Below the pieces are notes generated by a model that searched no databases, was not told where the DNA came from, and saw only the letters and a program-made list of their open reading frames with translations. 64,000 bases of DNA. Source: UBA5018 sp947463165 (GTDB taxonomy: Bacteria; Cyanobacteriota; Cyanobacteriia; PCC-6307; Cyanobiaceae). Location of the stretch: positions 186,001 through 250,000 of the forward strand of contig CALRTY020000001.1 of the NCBI GenBank assembly GCA_943371245.1, read 5' to 3'. Numbering within the stretch: position 1 is the first letter of the stretch; each line of letters starts with the position of its first letter. Shown piece by piece: positions 9,324 to 17,657 of the stretch. A program made the translations under genes and the position numbers.

Positions 9324-10721
9324 ATGAGTTCTGCCGCCGCTGGCATGGCCCCTGTTCCCGAGCCCAGCCCCGAGTTGTTGCAGCGAGCCGCCGGCGTGCG
9401 CCGCAGTGCCATGGCCCTGGGCCAATGGAGCGATGCCGAGCGCCGGGCGGCGGTGCTGGCGATGGCGTCGGCTTTGGAAAGCGAGCGCCACTTAATCCTG
9501 GCGGCCAACCAGGCGGATATGGAGGCGGCGGCCTCCGATGGACTGGCCCCGGCCCTGATGGCCCGGCTGAAATTGGATGGCGCCAAGCTCGACGCGGCGA
9601 TCGCCGGCGTGCGCCAGGTGGCAGCCCTGGACGATCCCCTGGGTCGGCGGCAACTGCACACAGAACTGGACCAGGGCCTGGTGCTGGAGCGGCTGACCGT
9701 ACCCCTGGGGGTAGTGGGGGTGATCTTTGAGGCGCGGCCGGATGCGGCAATCCAGATTGCCTCCCTGGCAATCCGCTCCGGCAATGGCGCCATTTTGAAA
9801 GGCGGTCGCGAGGCCAGCCGCAGTTGTGGGGCGATCATGGCGGCCCTGCGTCAGGGTTTAGCCAAAGGCCTGGCCAGTGATCTAGCCAGCGATAGCCCCC
9901 AGGCCGGTGCCAGCGTTGGCGATCCAGTGGCGGGGGATTTAATGGCGGCCAGTGCCCTGGAGCTGCTCACCAGCAGGGAGGAGAGTTTGGCCCTGCTCAA
10001 GCTAGATGGGCTGGTGGATCTGATTATTCCCCGGGGCTCCAATGCCCTGGTGCGTTTCATCCAAGACAACACCCGCATTCCGGTGCTTGGCCATGCCGAC
10101 GGCATCTGTCATCTCTATGTGGATGCCGCCGCCGATCTGGACCAGGCCCTGCGGGTGGCCATCGATGCAAAAACCCAATACCCGGCCGCCTGCAACGCCA
10201 TCGAAACCCTGTTGTTGCACGAACAGATCGCACCCAGCTTTTTAGCGATGGCAATTGAGGCCTTCGGCGCCGCTGGGGTGGAGCTGCGCGGCGACGCGGC
10301 TGCGCTGACGCTGGGGGTAGACCATGCCGCCAGCGAGGAGGACTGGAGCAGTGAATACTCCGATCTGGTGCTGGCGGTGAAGCTGGTAGCCGATCTCGAT
10401 GCGGCGATCGAACACATCGGCCGCTATGGCTCCCGCCACACCGATGCCATCTGTACCACCGATGAGCGAGCAGCAAATCGCTTCCTGGCGGCGGTGGATA
10501 GTGCTGGGGTTTATCTAAATTGCTCCACCCGCTTTGCCGATGGCTTCCGCTATGGCTTTGGCGCCGAAGTGGGCATCAGCACCCAAACCCTGCCACCCCG
10601 GGGGCCGGTGGGCCTAGAGGGTCTGGTGACCTATCGCTACCGATTGCGTGGTGAGGGCCATATCGCCGCCGACTATGCCAGTGGCGCCCGTCAGTTCAGC
10701 CATCGCGCCCTACCGCTATGA
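9324..10721 (+). CDS. proA: Gamma-glutamyl phosphate reductase
   Basis: About 465 residues of the ProA aldehyde-dehydrogenase-like family, which reduces gamma-glutamyl phosphate with NADPH in proline synthesis. Seen are VPLGVVGVIFEARPDA, the nucleotide-binding SGNGAILKGG, the segment IPRGSNALVRFI, the catalytic cysteine in TQYPAACNAIETLL and the C-terminal PRGPVGLEGLVTYRYRL. Start is uncertain: ATG 9324 (MSSAAAGMAP) or ATG 9345 (MAPVPEPSPELL), the latter resembling relatives more closely. The stop overlaps the folB start by ATGA, so proA and folB form an operon. Confidence 0.92.
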   Translation: MSSAAAGMAPVPEPSPELLQRAAGVRRSAMALGQWSDAERRAAVLAMASALESERHLILAANQADMEAAASDGLAPALMARLKLDGAKLDAAIAGVRQVAALDDPLGRRQLHTELDQGLVLERLTVPLGVVGVIFEARPDAAIQIASLAIRSGNGAILKGGREASRSCGAIMAALRQGLAKGLASDLASDSPQAGASVGDPVAGDLMAASALELLTSREESLALLKLDGLVDLIIPRGSNALVRFIQDNTRIPVLGHADGICHLYVDAAADLDQALRVAIDAKTQYPAACNAIETLLLHEQIAPSFLAMAIEAFGAAGVELRGDAAALTLGVDHAASEEDWSSEYSDLVLAVKLVADLDAAIEHIGRYGSRHTDAICTTDERAANRFLAAVDSAGVYLNCSTRFADGFRYGFGAEVGISTQTLPPRGPVGLEGLVTYRYRLRGEGHIAADYASGARQFSHRALPL

Positions 10722-11149
10722 ACTCCATTTCAGGCCAGCCGCCCTTGGCCATAGCTGGCTCCGATCGCATTCTGGTGCGCGGTTTGCGGCTGTGGGCCCA
10801 TGTGGGGGTGCTGGAAATTGAGCGGGCCCATGGGCAGTGGTTTGAATTGGATTTCAGCATGGCTATTGCGCTGAAGCCGGCGGGCAGCAGCGATGGGTTG
10901 GCAGACACACTCGACTACAGCCTGCTAATTAAGGCATCGCAACGCCAGGCCCGCACCATTCGCTGTCTCACCATCGAGCACTACAGCGAAGAGATCTTAG
11001 ATCTTGCTGAGCAAACCTACGGCCCGGTACCAATCTGGCTGCAATTAGTTAAATGTGCAGCGCCGGTGCCGGGCTTCTGTGGCCAGGTGGCCGTGCAGCG
11101 CAGTCGCCACTGGCCCAGCCAAAGCCTCTACGAACCAAAGACTCTCTGA
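10718..11149 (+). CDS. folB: Dihydroneopterin aldolase
   Basis: 143 residues; the folate-pathway enzyme that converts 7,8-dihydroneopterin to 6-hydroxymethyl-dihydropterin and glycolaldehyde. The typical opening RILVRGLRLWAHVGVLEIER contains the conserved Glu of the GVLxxER motif, followed by FELDFSM, a DTLDYSLL segment, TIEHYSEEILD and a terminal LVKCAAPVPG with the conserved Lys. The start overlaps proA (ATGA). The last ~10 codons and the stop lie in a 16-bp tandem repeat, so the C-terminal tail SQSLYEPKTL appears to be repeat-derived rather than part of the conserved fold. Confidence 0.88.
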   Translation: MNSISGQPPLAIAGSDRILVRGLRLWAHVGVLEIERAHGQWFELDFSMAIALKPAGSSDGLADTLDYSLLIKASQRQARTIRCLTIEHYSEEILDLAEQTYGPVPIWLQLVKCAAPVPGFCGQVAVQRSRHWPSQSLYEPKTL

Positions 11150-11164
11150 ACCAAAGCCTGCCTG
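11117..11164 (+). repeat. 16-bp tandem repeat (3 copies) across the folB stop
   Basis: Units at 11117-11132, 11133-11148 and 11149-11164 with shared core ANCCAAAGCCT; the TGA stop of folB (11147-11149) falls at the junction of units two and three. A fourth, degenerate unit may follow. Confidence 0.75.
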
Positions 11165-11202
11165 AAGTTTAGGCATAGATGAGCCATAGTAGCTAGGTGT
11201 CG

Positions 11203-11814
11203 CTAAACCCTCAGGGCGAAACTCTGGCGATTGTGAAAATCTGCCTGGGGGGCTGGGTGATTCAAGGCCCAATAGCTGATCTCCCCATCGAGATGCTCAA
11301 TCACGGCGCTGGCGCCCAGCTCCAGTTCGGCGGCGGCGGCCAGTTCTGCGGGCAGGTTCCAGTGCAGCTGCAGTTCCAATAAGCCAAGCTGGCGGTGCAA
11401 TTGGAAAGGCAGGGCCGCGAGCTGGGGCTCTGGGCGCAGACCCTGGCGATAATCATCAAGACGATAAACAGCCCAGTCGCCATTGGGCGCCATGTTTACT
11501 TCCCAGTAACGCTTTTCTCCTGGGATAGCGATAAATAGCTCTAGGCAGGTGTGGGCCCATAACTGGTCGCGCTGCTGGGGCGCAGCCTTAGAATCAGGCA
11601 GCAATACCGCAGCTGCCGAGTCGTCGGCTGGCCATACCAGCCGGTAATTTAATTGCAACCGGGCTGAAGGGGGAGATTCTGAATTCTTACCTCTGAGCAC
11701 TGCCACACTGCCGCTGATACTAATACCGGCTAAATCCCGCTCTGGCAACTGCAGACAATCAAAAAAGGGCAGCAACTTAAATTCATTAGAGGTCGTCGGC
11801 ATTTCAAGGCTCAT
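11203..11814 (-). CDS. DOMON-like domain protein
   Basis: 203 residues matching the DOMON-like family seen across cyanobacteria: DQLWAHTCLELFIAIPG, the YWEVNMAPNGDWAVYRLDDYR segment and a closing ISYWALNHPAPQADFHNR. DOMON folds are beta-sandwiches that in other proteins bind heme or sugars; this soluble subgroup has no assigned function. No signal peptide is visible. It is convergent with folB, with only about 53 bp between, and divergent from the sulfonate-binding gene to the right. Confidence 0.75.
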   Translation of the reverse strand: MSLEMPTTSNEFKLLPFFDCLQLPERDLAGISISGSVAVLRGKNSESPPSARLQLNYRLVWPADDSAAAVLLPDSKAAPQQRDQLWAHTCLELFIAIPGEKRYWEVNMAPNGDWAVYRLDDYRQGLRPEPQLAALPFQLHRQLGLLELQLHWNLPAELAAAAELELGASAVIEHLDGEISYWALNHPAPQADFHNRQSFALRV

Positions 11815-12067
11815 GGAGCACAGTTGTTGCCGCCTGATTTTAAGCTATCTCGACATACCTTTGCGATGAAGGTGGCAGAGCTGGGAGAAGCTGGAAAGGC
11901 GCCAGCACCAGCCTGTCTAGTAAAAGGCGCCCATCTCATCAAGGTGCGAGACCCTAGTCGCAAATCGGCCCACAGGATGTTCCTCAAACTACCTATCCAG
12001 GCCTCCTGGAAGTGATCTGAAACCTGTGTTGAACACAGCTTGATCCATAAAGTCGAGCGGTTGATCA

Positions 12068-12094
12068 GCCCGCCGCGTCACCGCGAAGACGGGC
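12068..12094 (+). promoter_or_regulatory. Hairpin in the 5' region of the first sulfonate-binding gene
   Basis: GCCCG (12068-12072) can pair with CGGGC (12090-12094), and inner CGCG (12074-12077) with CGCG (12082-12085) around a TCAC loop. It ends 9 nt before the ATG at 12104, where it could mask the ribosome-binding region. The rest of 11815-12103 shows no gene and no riboswitch I can support. Confidence 0.4.
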
Positions 12095-12103
12095 AAATAA
12101 ACG

Positions 12104-13108
12104 ATGACCCAACCCTCCCACCTCCTGCGCCGCCGCTTCGCTGCCCTCACCGCCGGGGCGGTGGTTGGCTGCAGTAGTTCAGCTCTGCTTGGATTGAGTC
12201 TGCTACCCGGCGTTGTTGCCGCCGCTGGCGGCAACCTGGCTGGCCCGGTGCGCATCGGCTTCCAGAAAGCCGGCACCGTCTTGGTCTCCCTGAAAACGAA
12301 AGGGATCCTCGAAAAACAACTCCAACCCAAGGGAGCCACGATCCAGTGGTCCGAATTCCCCGCTGGCCTGCCGATGGTGGAGGCCCTCAATGCCGGAGCC
12401 ATCGATATTGCCTATGTGGGAGAAGCACCGCCGGTTTTCGCTCAAGCGGCCAATGATTCCGTGACCCGCTATGTGGCCTACGACCCCTTTGGCCCAGATG
12501 GCGAAGGGATTGTCGTGCAGAAGGATTCAAAGATCAAGAAGCTGTCTGATCTGCGCGGCAAGAAGATCGCAGTTCAGAAAGGTTCAAACACCCACTACCT
12601 GCTGATCAAAGCCCTGGCCTCGGGCAAATTGTTGCCATCGGATATGGAGATCCTCTTCCTGAAGCCTGCGGATGCCCGCGCTGCCTTCGAACGCAAGGAC
12701 GTCGATGCCTGGTCGATCTGGGACCCCTACCTGGCAGCGGCCGAGGCCCTGCCGAACGCAAGGTTGCTCAGCTCAGCCAAGGGGTTGGCTCCCAACCGTG
12801 GCTACTACCTGGCCTCGGCCAACTTCATTAAAAATCGCCCTGATGCCCTCAAGGCAGTGCTCGGGACGATCAAAAAAGAGGCCGCCGTTGTCGAATCCAA
12901 TCCCTCAGGAACGGCTGCATTCCTTGCTCCAAGTTTAGGCCTGGATAAGAAAGTGCTAGAGGTGGCTGAGCGGCGCCGCAAGCACGATGCCCTGCCGCTC
13001 ACTACCAAAGTGATTGAAAAGCAGCAGGACATCGCTGACACCTTCAGCGAACTCAAGCTGATCCCACGGCCGATCACCGTGAAGGCGGCGGTCTGGAACT
13101 GGAACTGA
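12104..13108 (+). CDS. Aliphatic sulfonate / sulfate-ester ABC transporter substrate-binding protein
   Basis: 334 residues of the SsuA family of periplasmic binding proteins. The N-terminus HLLRRRFAALTAG followed by a hydrophobic stretch ending VVAAAGG looks like a Tat-type twin-arginine signal peptide. Family motifs are IGFQKAGTVLVSLK, the SEFPAGLPMVEALNAGAIDI block, GEAPPVFAQAA, the SDLRGKKIAVQKGSNTHYLL block and DARAAFERKDVDAWSIWDPY. It opens a plus-strand cluster with a sulfatase 12 bp downstream, a methyltransferase and ABC permease/ATPase genes, which suggests import of sulfonates or sulfate esters. Expression under sulfate limitation is expected but no operator is recognised. Confidence 0.88.
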   Translation: MTQPSHLLRRRFAALTAGAVVGCSSSALLGLSLLPGVVAAAGGNLAGPVRIGFQKAGTVLVSLKTKGILEKQLQPKGATIQWSEFPAGLPMVEALNAGAIDIAYVGEAPPVFAQAANDSVTRYVAYDPFGPDGEGIVVQKDSKIKKLSDLRGKKIAVQKGSNTHYLLIKALASGKLLPSDMEILFLKPADARAAFERKDVDAWSIWDPYLAAAEALPNARLLSSAKGLAPNRGYYLASANFIKNRPDALKAVLGTIKKEAAVVESNPSGTAAFLAPSLGLDKKVLEVAERRRKHDALPLTTKVIEKQQDIADTFSELKLIPRPITVKAAVWNWN

Positions 13109-13120
13109 GCAAGTCAGAGA

Positions 13121-14548
13121 ATGAGCACCACCTCAGGAGCGGTAGCTGTTGGAGACCAGGCCAGCGGATCTCCCCCCAACATCGTTCTGATCCTTCTCGA
13201 CAACCTGGGTTATGGCGAGCCAGGCCGCTACGGCGGCGGCGAGTTGCGGGGAGCAGCCACCCCCCGTATCGACAAGCTGGCGGCTGAGGGATTCCGCTCC
13301 ACCAACTTCAACGTGGAGGCCCAGTGTTCCCCCAGCCGATCGGCCTTGCTCACGGGCCGTTATGCCTACCGATCCGGCACCTTAACGGTGCCGATTGGCA
13401 ACCCCGCTGTGGCCGATCCTGAGGCAGAAGGTCTCAACCCCTGGGAAATCACCCTGGCCCGAGTTCTCTCGGACCGGGGCTACGCCACTGCCCATTACGG
13501 CAAATGGCATCTGGGCAGCATCGATGGTCGCCTGCCCAACGACCATGGCTTCGACGAGTGGTGGGGCATCCCCCGCACCACCGATGAGGTGTTCTGGCCC
13601 GATGACCCCCAATTCTCGAGTTCGGGTGTAGAGCCCCAGCACGTGCTGGAGGGTGTCAAAGGAGAATCAAGCCGCAAGGTGGCTGTCTACGACCTGGAAC
13701 AGCGGCCGCTGCTGGATGCCGAGATCACTCGCCGCACAATCGACTTCATCGAGCGCCAGGCGGCAGCCAAAAAACCCTTTTTTGCTTATGTGCCCCTCAC
13801 CCAGGTGCACCTGCCCAGCCTGCCCCACCCGGATTTCAAAGGCCGTACAGGCCAAGGCGACTTCGCCGATTCGGTGGTGGAAACAGACCACCGCCTTGGC
13901 CAGATCCTCGATGCCCTCGATCGGCTTCAGTTGCAGCAGAACACGATCGTGATCTTCACCAGCGACAACGGCCCCGATCCCACCTGGCCATGGCAGGGCT
14001 CGTCGGGCCCCTGGCGTGGCTACTACTTCACCCATATGGAGGGCTCATTGCGAGTGCCGTTTGTGGTGCGCTGGCCGGGGCGGATTCCGGCTGGATCGGT
14101 GAGCAACGAAATCATCCACCAAATTGACCTGCTGCCAACCCTGGCTGCAATCACCGGGGCTGAGCTACCCACCGACCGGGCCATTGACGGGGTGGATCAG
14201 AGCGACTTCTTGTTTGGCAGGCAGAAGCACTCCAACCGCGACAGCGTGCTGGCCTTCGTGGCCGAGCGGCTGGAAGCGGTCAAATGGCGCGACTGGAAGC
14301 TGGCCTTCTACGAGGAAACCCGTGATTGGTTCAGCACTCCCAGCAAGCTCACCCTGCCCAAGCTCTTCCATCTCACCAGCGATCCCAAGGAGGAGTATCC
14401 GGAGGAAACTCTGCGCCATTCCTGGGAAATGAAACCGGCGCTGGCAGCGATTCGCGCCTTCACTGAAAGCCTCAAACAACACCCAGCCATCCCCGAGGGC
14501 ACTCGCGGCACCTGGCGTCCACCTCAGCCCAGCACCGATAACCGATGA
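13121..14548 (+). CDS. Cys-type arylsulfatase
   Basis: 475 residues of the alkaline-phosphatase-superfamily sulfatases. The metal site begins at NIVLILLDNLGYGEPGRYGG; the formylglycine site CSPSRSALLTGRY contains Cys-x-Pro-x-Arg, which needs an FGE or anSME maturase that is not in this window. Further active-site elements are YGKWHLG, the VPLTQVHLPSLPHPDF segment with a paired His, and FTSDNGPDP. No signal peptide is seen, so the enzyme is probably cytoplasmic and would act on sulfate esters already imported. The order binding protein, sulfatase, permease, ATPase resembles the ats sulfate-ester locus known from Pseudomonas putida. Confidence 0.88.
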   Translation: MSTTSGAVAVGDQASGSPPNIVLILLDNLGYGEPGRYGGGELRGAATPRIDKLAAEGFRSTNFNVEAQCSPSRSALLTGRYAYRSGTLTVPIGNPAVADPEAEGLNPWEITLARVLSDRGYATAHYGKWHLGSIDGRLPNDHGFDEWWGIPRTTDEVFWPDDPQFSSSGVEPQHVLEGVKGESSRKVAVYDLEQRPLLDAEITRRTIDFIERQAAAKKPFFAYVPLTQVHLPSLPHPDFKGRTGQGDFADSVVETDHRLGQILDALDRLQLQQNTIVIFTSDNGPDPTWPWQGSSGPWRGYYFTHMEGSLRVPFVVRWPGRIPAGSVSNEIIHQIDLLPTLAAITGAELPTDRAIDGVDQSDFLFGRQKHSNRDSVLAFVAERLEAVKWRDWKLAFYEETRDWFSTPSKLTLPKLFHLTSDPKEEYPEETLRHSWEMKPALAAIRAFTESLKQHPAIPEGTRGTWRPPQPSTDNR

Positions 14549-15279
14549 CTATCACCCACAGCCCCTTGATTTGGCGCGAACTCCGCTTCGACAACGCCGA
14601 CAGGGAGGTTTATGCACCCAAACCGGCCAGCCTGCTGCTGGCGGAGGTGGCGATCGATCAACTGAAGCCCGGGGAACGGGTGCTGGATGCCTGCACCGGC
14701 AGCGGCGTGGTGGGTATTGCCATCGCTCGCTATGTGGCCGGCAGCATCGTTACGGTGGCCGACCTGGCTGAACCGGCTCTAGAGACCGCACGCCGCAATG
14801 CGGCTGCAAACGGGGTAAACCTTGAGGTGGTGCGCTCCGATCTCTACGCCGCTTTCCAGCCAGGCAGCTTCGATGTAATCACCGTACATCCACCCGCAGT
14901 GCCCTATCCCGCCGAAGCCGACTGGGGCCTGAGTAGGGGTATGCGCGTCGCCACCGACGGCGGCGATGACGGCTCTGAATTGGTGGTGCGCTCGATTGTA
15001 GAAGCCAAACCGCTGCTCCGGGCCGGCGGACGACTGCTGTCGCTGCTGCCCCACTGGTCCCATCTGGGCAAGGCCAGGCAGGCCCTGGCAGACACCTACC
15101 CGGTGGTCAAGGAATTGAACCGGCTGAGCGTGGAATTTTTTCCAGTGAGCGAAGGCCGAGCGGACGAACGGCTGCTGGATCACGTGAAGCAGCTAGCCCA
15201 TGAGGGCAGCATCGAAATGAGCTTCGACGGCCCAATACCGCTCTCGGTGGTTTCCGTGGTTGAAGCTCGCATCGACTGA
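14545..15279 (+). CDS. Class I SAM-dependent methyltransferase
   Basis: 244 residues with a Rossmann-type SAM-binding motif VLDACTGSGVVGIAIARY, an acidic strand end VTVADL, then DVITVHPPAVPYP in the position where N5-type methyltransferases (HemK/PrmC-like) carry NPPY; here the Asn is a His, so amide/adenine-N methylation is doubtful. The start codon overlaps the sulfatase stop (ATGA), implying translational coupling and a role linked to sulfate-ester use, but the substrate is not known. A LLSLLPHWSHLGK segment and C-terminal helix complete the fold. Confidence 0.75.
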   Translation: MTITHSPLIWRELRFDNADREVYAPKPASLLLAEVAIDQLKPGERVLDACTGSGVVGIAIARYVAGSIVTVADLAEPALETARRNAAANGVNLEVVRSDLYAAFQPGSFDVITVHPPAVPYPAEADWGLSRGMRVATDGGDDGSELVVRSIVEAKPLLRAGGRLLSLLPHWSHLGKARQALADTYPVVKELNRLSVEFFPVSEGRADERLLDHVKQLAHEGSIEMSFDGPIPLSVVSVVEARID

Positions 15280-15522
15280 TCAGGCGGCGGCGGCCGTATA
15301 CAAACACCAAGCAATTCTGGCCAGCTAGTTTCGGAGGTACAACAGGCTTGGTTTTTGTCAAGACAACCAGCCACCCTCGCCGGTTGCTGCCACTACGCCT
15401 CCGCCGCTGATCGGAATACAGAGTTGAAGTATTGATGTTCAGGCAAGCAACTTCCGCAGTTACCCATGACGGCTTCCGTGTAGAGCTTTGAGCCTTGTCC
15501 ATCCCCTTCTTCTTCAGCAGTG
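15280..15522. other. Non-coding gap before the ssuD remnant
   Basis: No gene recognised. It is flanked by a partial inverted repeat: GATCAGGCGGCGG near 15276-15290 and CCGCCGCTGATC near 15402-15413. It breaks an otherwise tightly packed operon exactly where a monooxygenase gene would be expected to begin and may be a scar of rearrangement. Confidence 0.4.
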
Positions 15523-15774
15523 ATGCAGCACTTCTGGTTAATTCCACTCCACGGTGATCACCATTACCCGGCCACTCCGGCTGGAGGCAGTCAGATCACA
15601 CCTGGCAAGTTTCCTGATGTTGCTCAGGCGGCGGAACAGCTTGATCTTCCCGGAATACTGCATGCCACTGGCGCTGCCTGCCATGACGCCTGGCTGAGGG
15701 CCTCGCTGCTGGCACCGATCGGCGAGATCATCGCCAGCAACAAAGTGGCCGCCGCCGCCAAGGAGCTGGGCTGA
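15523..15774 (+). pseudogene. ssuD: Internally deleted alkanesulfonate monooxygenase (ssuD) remnant
   Basis: An 83-codon frame. Its first ~66 residues match the N-terminus of FMNH2-dependent alkanesulfonate monooxygenase as I recall it from E. coli SsuD: FWLIPLHGDHHY (versus FWFLPTHGDGHY), then AQAAEQLDLPGIL and ATGAACHDAWLRASLLAPI, including the active-site-region Cys. It then jumps directly to GEIIASNK and a short Ala/Lys tail resembling the extreme C-terminus of cyanobacterial SsuD, so roughly 300 codons of the ~380-residue TIM barrel are missing. An upstream GTG at 15520 is in frame. The stop overlaps the permease start (TGATG), exactly as an intact ssuD would in an ssuDCB operon. It cannot be a functional monooxygenase. 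Confidence 0.75.
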
Positions 15775-16601
15775 TGGCACCTCGAACCACCTCCCGGCTG
15801 AGCAGTCGTCTGCAGGGGTCATTACTGCCTTGGTTGCTACCGCTGCTGCTGGTGCTGACCTGGCAATTGCTCTCCATTCTTGGCCTGATTCCCTCCCGGA
15901 TCCTGCCGGCCCCCACGGCCATCGCTGCCTCCGGGATCCAGCTGGCCATCACTGGCGAACTCTGGACCCATCTGTCGGTGAGCGCAGCCCGGGCCGGCAG
16001 CGGCTTTTTGATCGGTGGTTCCCTCGGCTTGGGCTTCGGTGTGCTCAACGGCCTGTTGAAGCGAGCCGAACTGCTGCTGGACTCCTCCTTCCAGATGCTG
16101 CGCAATATTCCGCCCCTGGCAATGATTCCCCTGGTGATCCTTTGGTTCGGTATCGGGGAAGAGGCCCGGGTGTTTCTGGTGGCAATCGGGGTATTTTTTC
16201 CGGTCTATCTCAACACCTTCAACGGCATCCGATCGATTGATCCGGGTCTTTTGGAGATGGGGCGCGTTTATGGTTTAAGCACCTGGCAGATCATCACCAG
16301 CATTGTGATACCTGGTGCCACCCCATCAATCTTAGTTGGCGTGCGATTTTCGCTGGGCGTGGCCTGGATCATCTTGATTGTGGGTGAGCAGATTGCCGCC
16401 AACAGTGGCATCGGTTATTTGGCGATGAATGCCCGGGAATTCATGCAGACCGACATCATCGTATTCAGCATTCTTCTATATGCCCTGCTCGGTAAATTTT
16501 CCGATTCCATGGCCCGGCGACTCGAATTCAAGCTGCTGCCCTGGCATCCAAATTTCCAGCGTGATGTCAAGAAAAATTCCACCCAACCCGCTCTGAGCTG
16601 A
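15774..16601 (+). CDS. SsuC-type ABC transporter permease
   Basis: 275 residues with about six transmembrane helices and the binding-protein-dependent permease EAA loop around LLEMGRVYGLSTWQIITSIVIPGATPS, followed by GLRFSLGVAW-like residues. It belongs to the SsuC/TauC group, which forms the membrane channel for sulfonate, taurine, nitrate or sulfate-ester importers. It overlaps the deleted ssuD by one or two bases and is 5 bp from the ATPase gene, so this is a normal permease-ATPase pair. The likely binding protein is the one encoded at 12104. Confidence 0.88.
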   Translation: MAPRTTSRLSSRLQGSLLPWLLPLLLVLTWQLLSILGLIPSRILPAPTAIAASGIQLAITGELWTHLSVSAARAGSGFLIGGSLGLGFGVLNGLLKRAELLLDSSFQMLRNIPPLAMIPLVILWFGIGEEARVFLVAIGVFFPVYLNTFNGIRSIDPGLLEMGRVYGLSTWQIITSIVIPGATPSILVGVRFSLGVAWIILIVGEQIAANSGIGYLAMNAREFMQTDIIVFSILLYALLGKFSDSMARRLEFKLLPWHPNFQRDVKKNSTQPALS

Positions 16602-16606
16602 TCACC

Positions 16607-17512
16607 ATGGGCCCGTCAACAACCAATAGTGGCATCAGCCTGCACCTCGATCAGCTAACCAAGACCTACAGCAGCCGCACGGTGCTTGCCAACATCAATC
16701 TTGATATTCCCGCCGGAACTTTCGTGGCGATCGTGGGCCGCAGCGGCTGCGGCAAATCCACCCTGCTGCGCTTGCTCAGCGGACTGGAGGCTGCTAGCGA
16801 CGGCAACATTGAGGTAAGTGGAACAACCCTGCGGGGATTGAACAAGCTGGCCCGGATCATGTTCCAGGACGGGCGGCTACTCCCCTGGAAAACGGTGCTG
16901 GAAAACGTGGGCTTGGGGTTGCCAGACAACTGGCGATCCCAGGGATTGGAGGTGTTGAACCAGGTGGGACTCCGCGATCGCGCCCATGACTGGATCGCCC
17001 GCCTTTCCGGCGGCCAGCGACAACGCGTGGCCCTGGCCAAGGCACTGATCACACGGCCCAGGCTGATGCTGCTTGATGAGCCTCTCGGGGCACTTGATGC
17101 GCTCACCCGGATAGAGATGCAGCAGCTGATCGAGGGCCTCTGGCAAGACCAGGGCTTCACCGCAATTCTGGTCACCCACGATGTGGAGGAGGCTGTGACC
17201 CTGGCGGATCGCATCCTGGTGCTGGAACAGGGCCGCATCGCCAGCGACTTCCGCAACGATCTGCCGCGACCGCGCCGGCGCGGCGACAGCGGCTTCGCCC
17301 AGCTCACCGCCGAGGTGCTGGAGTCGATTCTCCACAACGACGAGAGCTACGAAAAGATCCGGCCCGAAACCCCCGCAACCATTCGTGGCGGCACTGTCAA
17401 CTTGCATGGCTCTGCCAATGCCAATGGCACAGCCAATGCAAATGGCACTGCCAACGGGAGCGGCAACAGCAACGCCCGCTCCAGCTCGGGCGTATCGATC
17501 CTCTCCCACTGA
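16607..17512 (+). CDS. SsuB-type ABC transporter ATPase
   Basis: 301 residues. Walker A GRSGCGKSTLL, Q-loop MFQDGRLLPW, signature LSGGQRQRVALAKAL, Walker B LMLLDEPLGALDAL and the H-loop VTHDVEEA are all intact. The family hydrolyses ATP to drive sulfonate/nitrate-type import. Unlike typical SsuB (about 255 residues), it has an Asn/Ala/Gly-rich C-terminal tail of ~45 residues encoded by 18-bp repeats (ANANGT units at 17414-17449), probably a disordered extension produced by repeat slippage. It partners the permease 5 bp upstream. Confidence 0.88.
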   Translation: MGPSTTNSGISLHLDQLTKTYSSRTVLANINLDIPAGTFVAIVGRSGCGKSTLLRLLSGLEAASDGNIEVSGTTLRGLNKLARIMFQDGRLLPWKTVLENVGLGLPDNWRSQGLEVLNQVGLRDRAHDWIARLSGGQRQRVALAKALITRPRLMLLDEPLGALDALTRIEMQQLIEGLWQDQGFTAILVTHDVEEAVTLADRILVLEQGRIASDFRNDLPRPRRRGDSGFAQLTAEVLESILHNDESYEKIRPETPATIRGGTVNLHGSANANGTANANGTANGSGNSNARSSSGVSILSH

Positions 17513-17657
17513 CAGAGCTGGGCACCGCCTCTTTCCGGGGCCTGTCCAGTTGTGCGGCTACATCGGGTTGTGGATGCGACCACCTTTAACTATCGCTGTC
17601 GCCGCTCAAACTGTTTCAGACACCTATCTCAATACGGCTAGTCACCCGCCAATTACC

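Noticed and set aside
11824..12103. Possible S-box/SAM riboswitch or small gene before the first sulfonate-binding protein.
   Set aside because: Some fragments resemble S-box words but the conserved core and pairing cannot be assembled; the 63-codon frame has no homology I recognise. Only the hairpin at 12068-12094 is reported.
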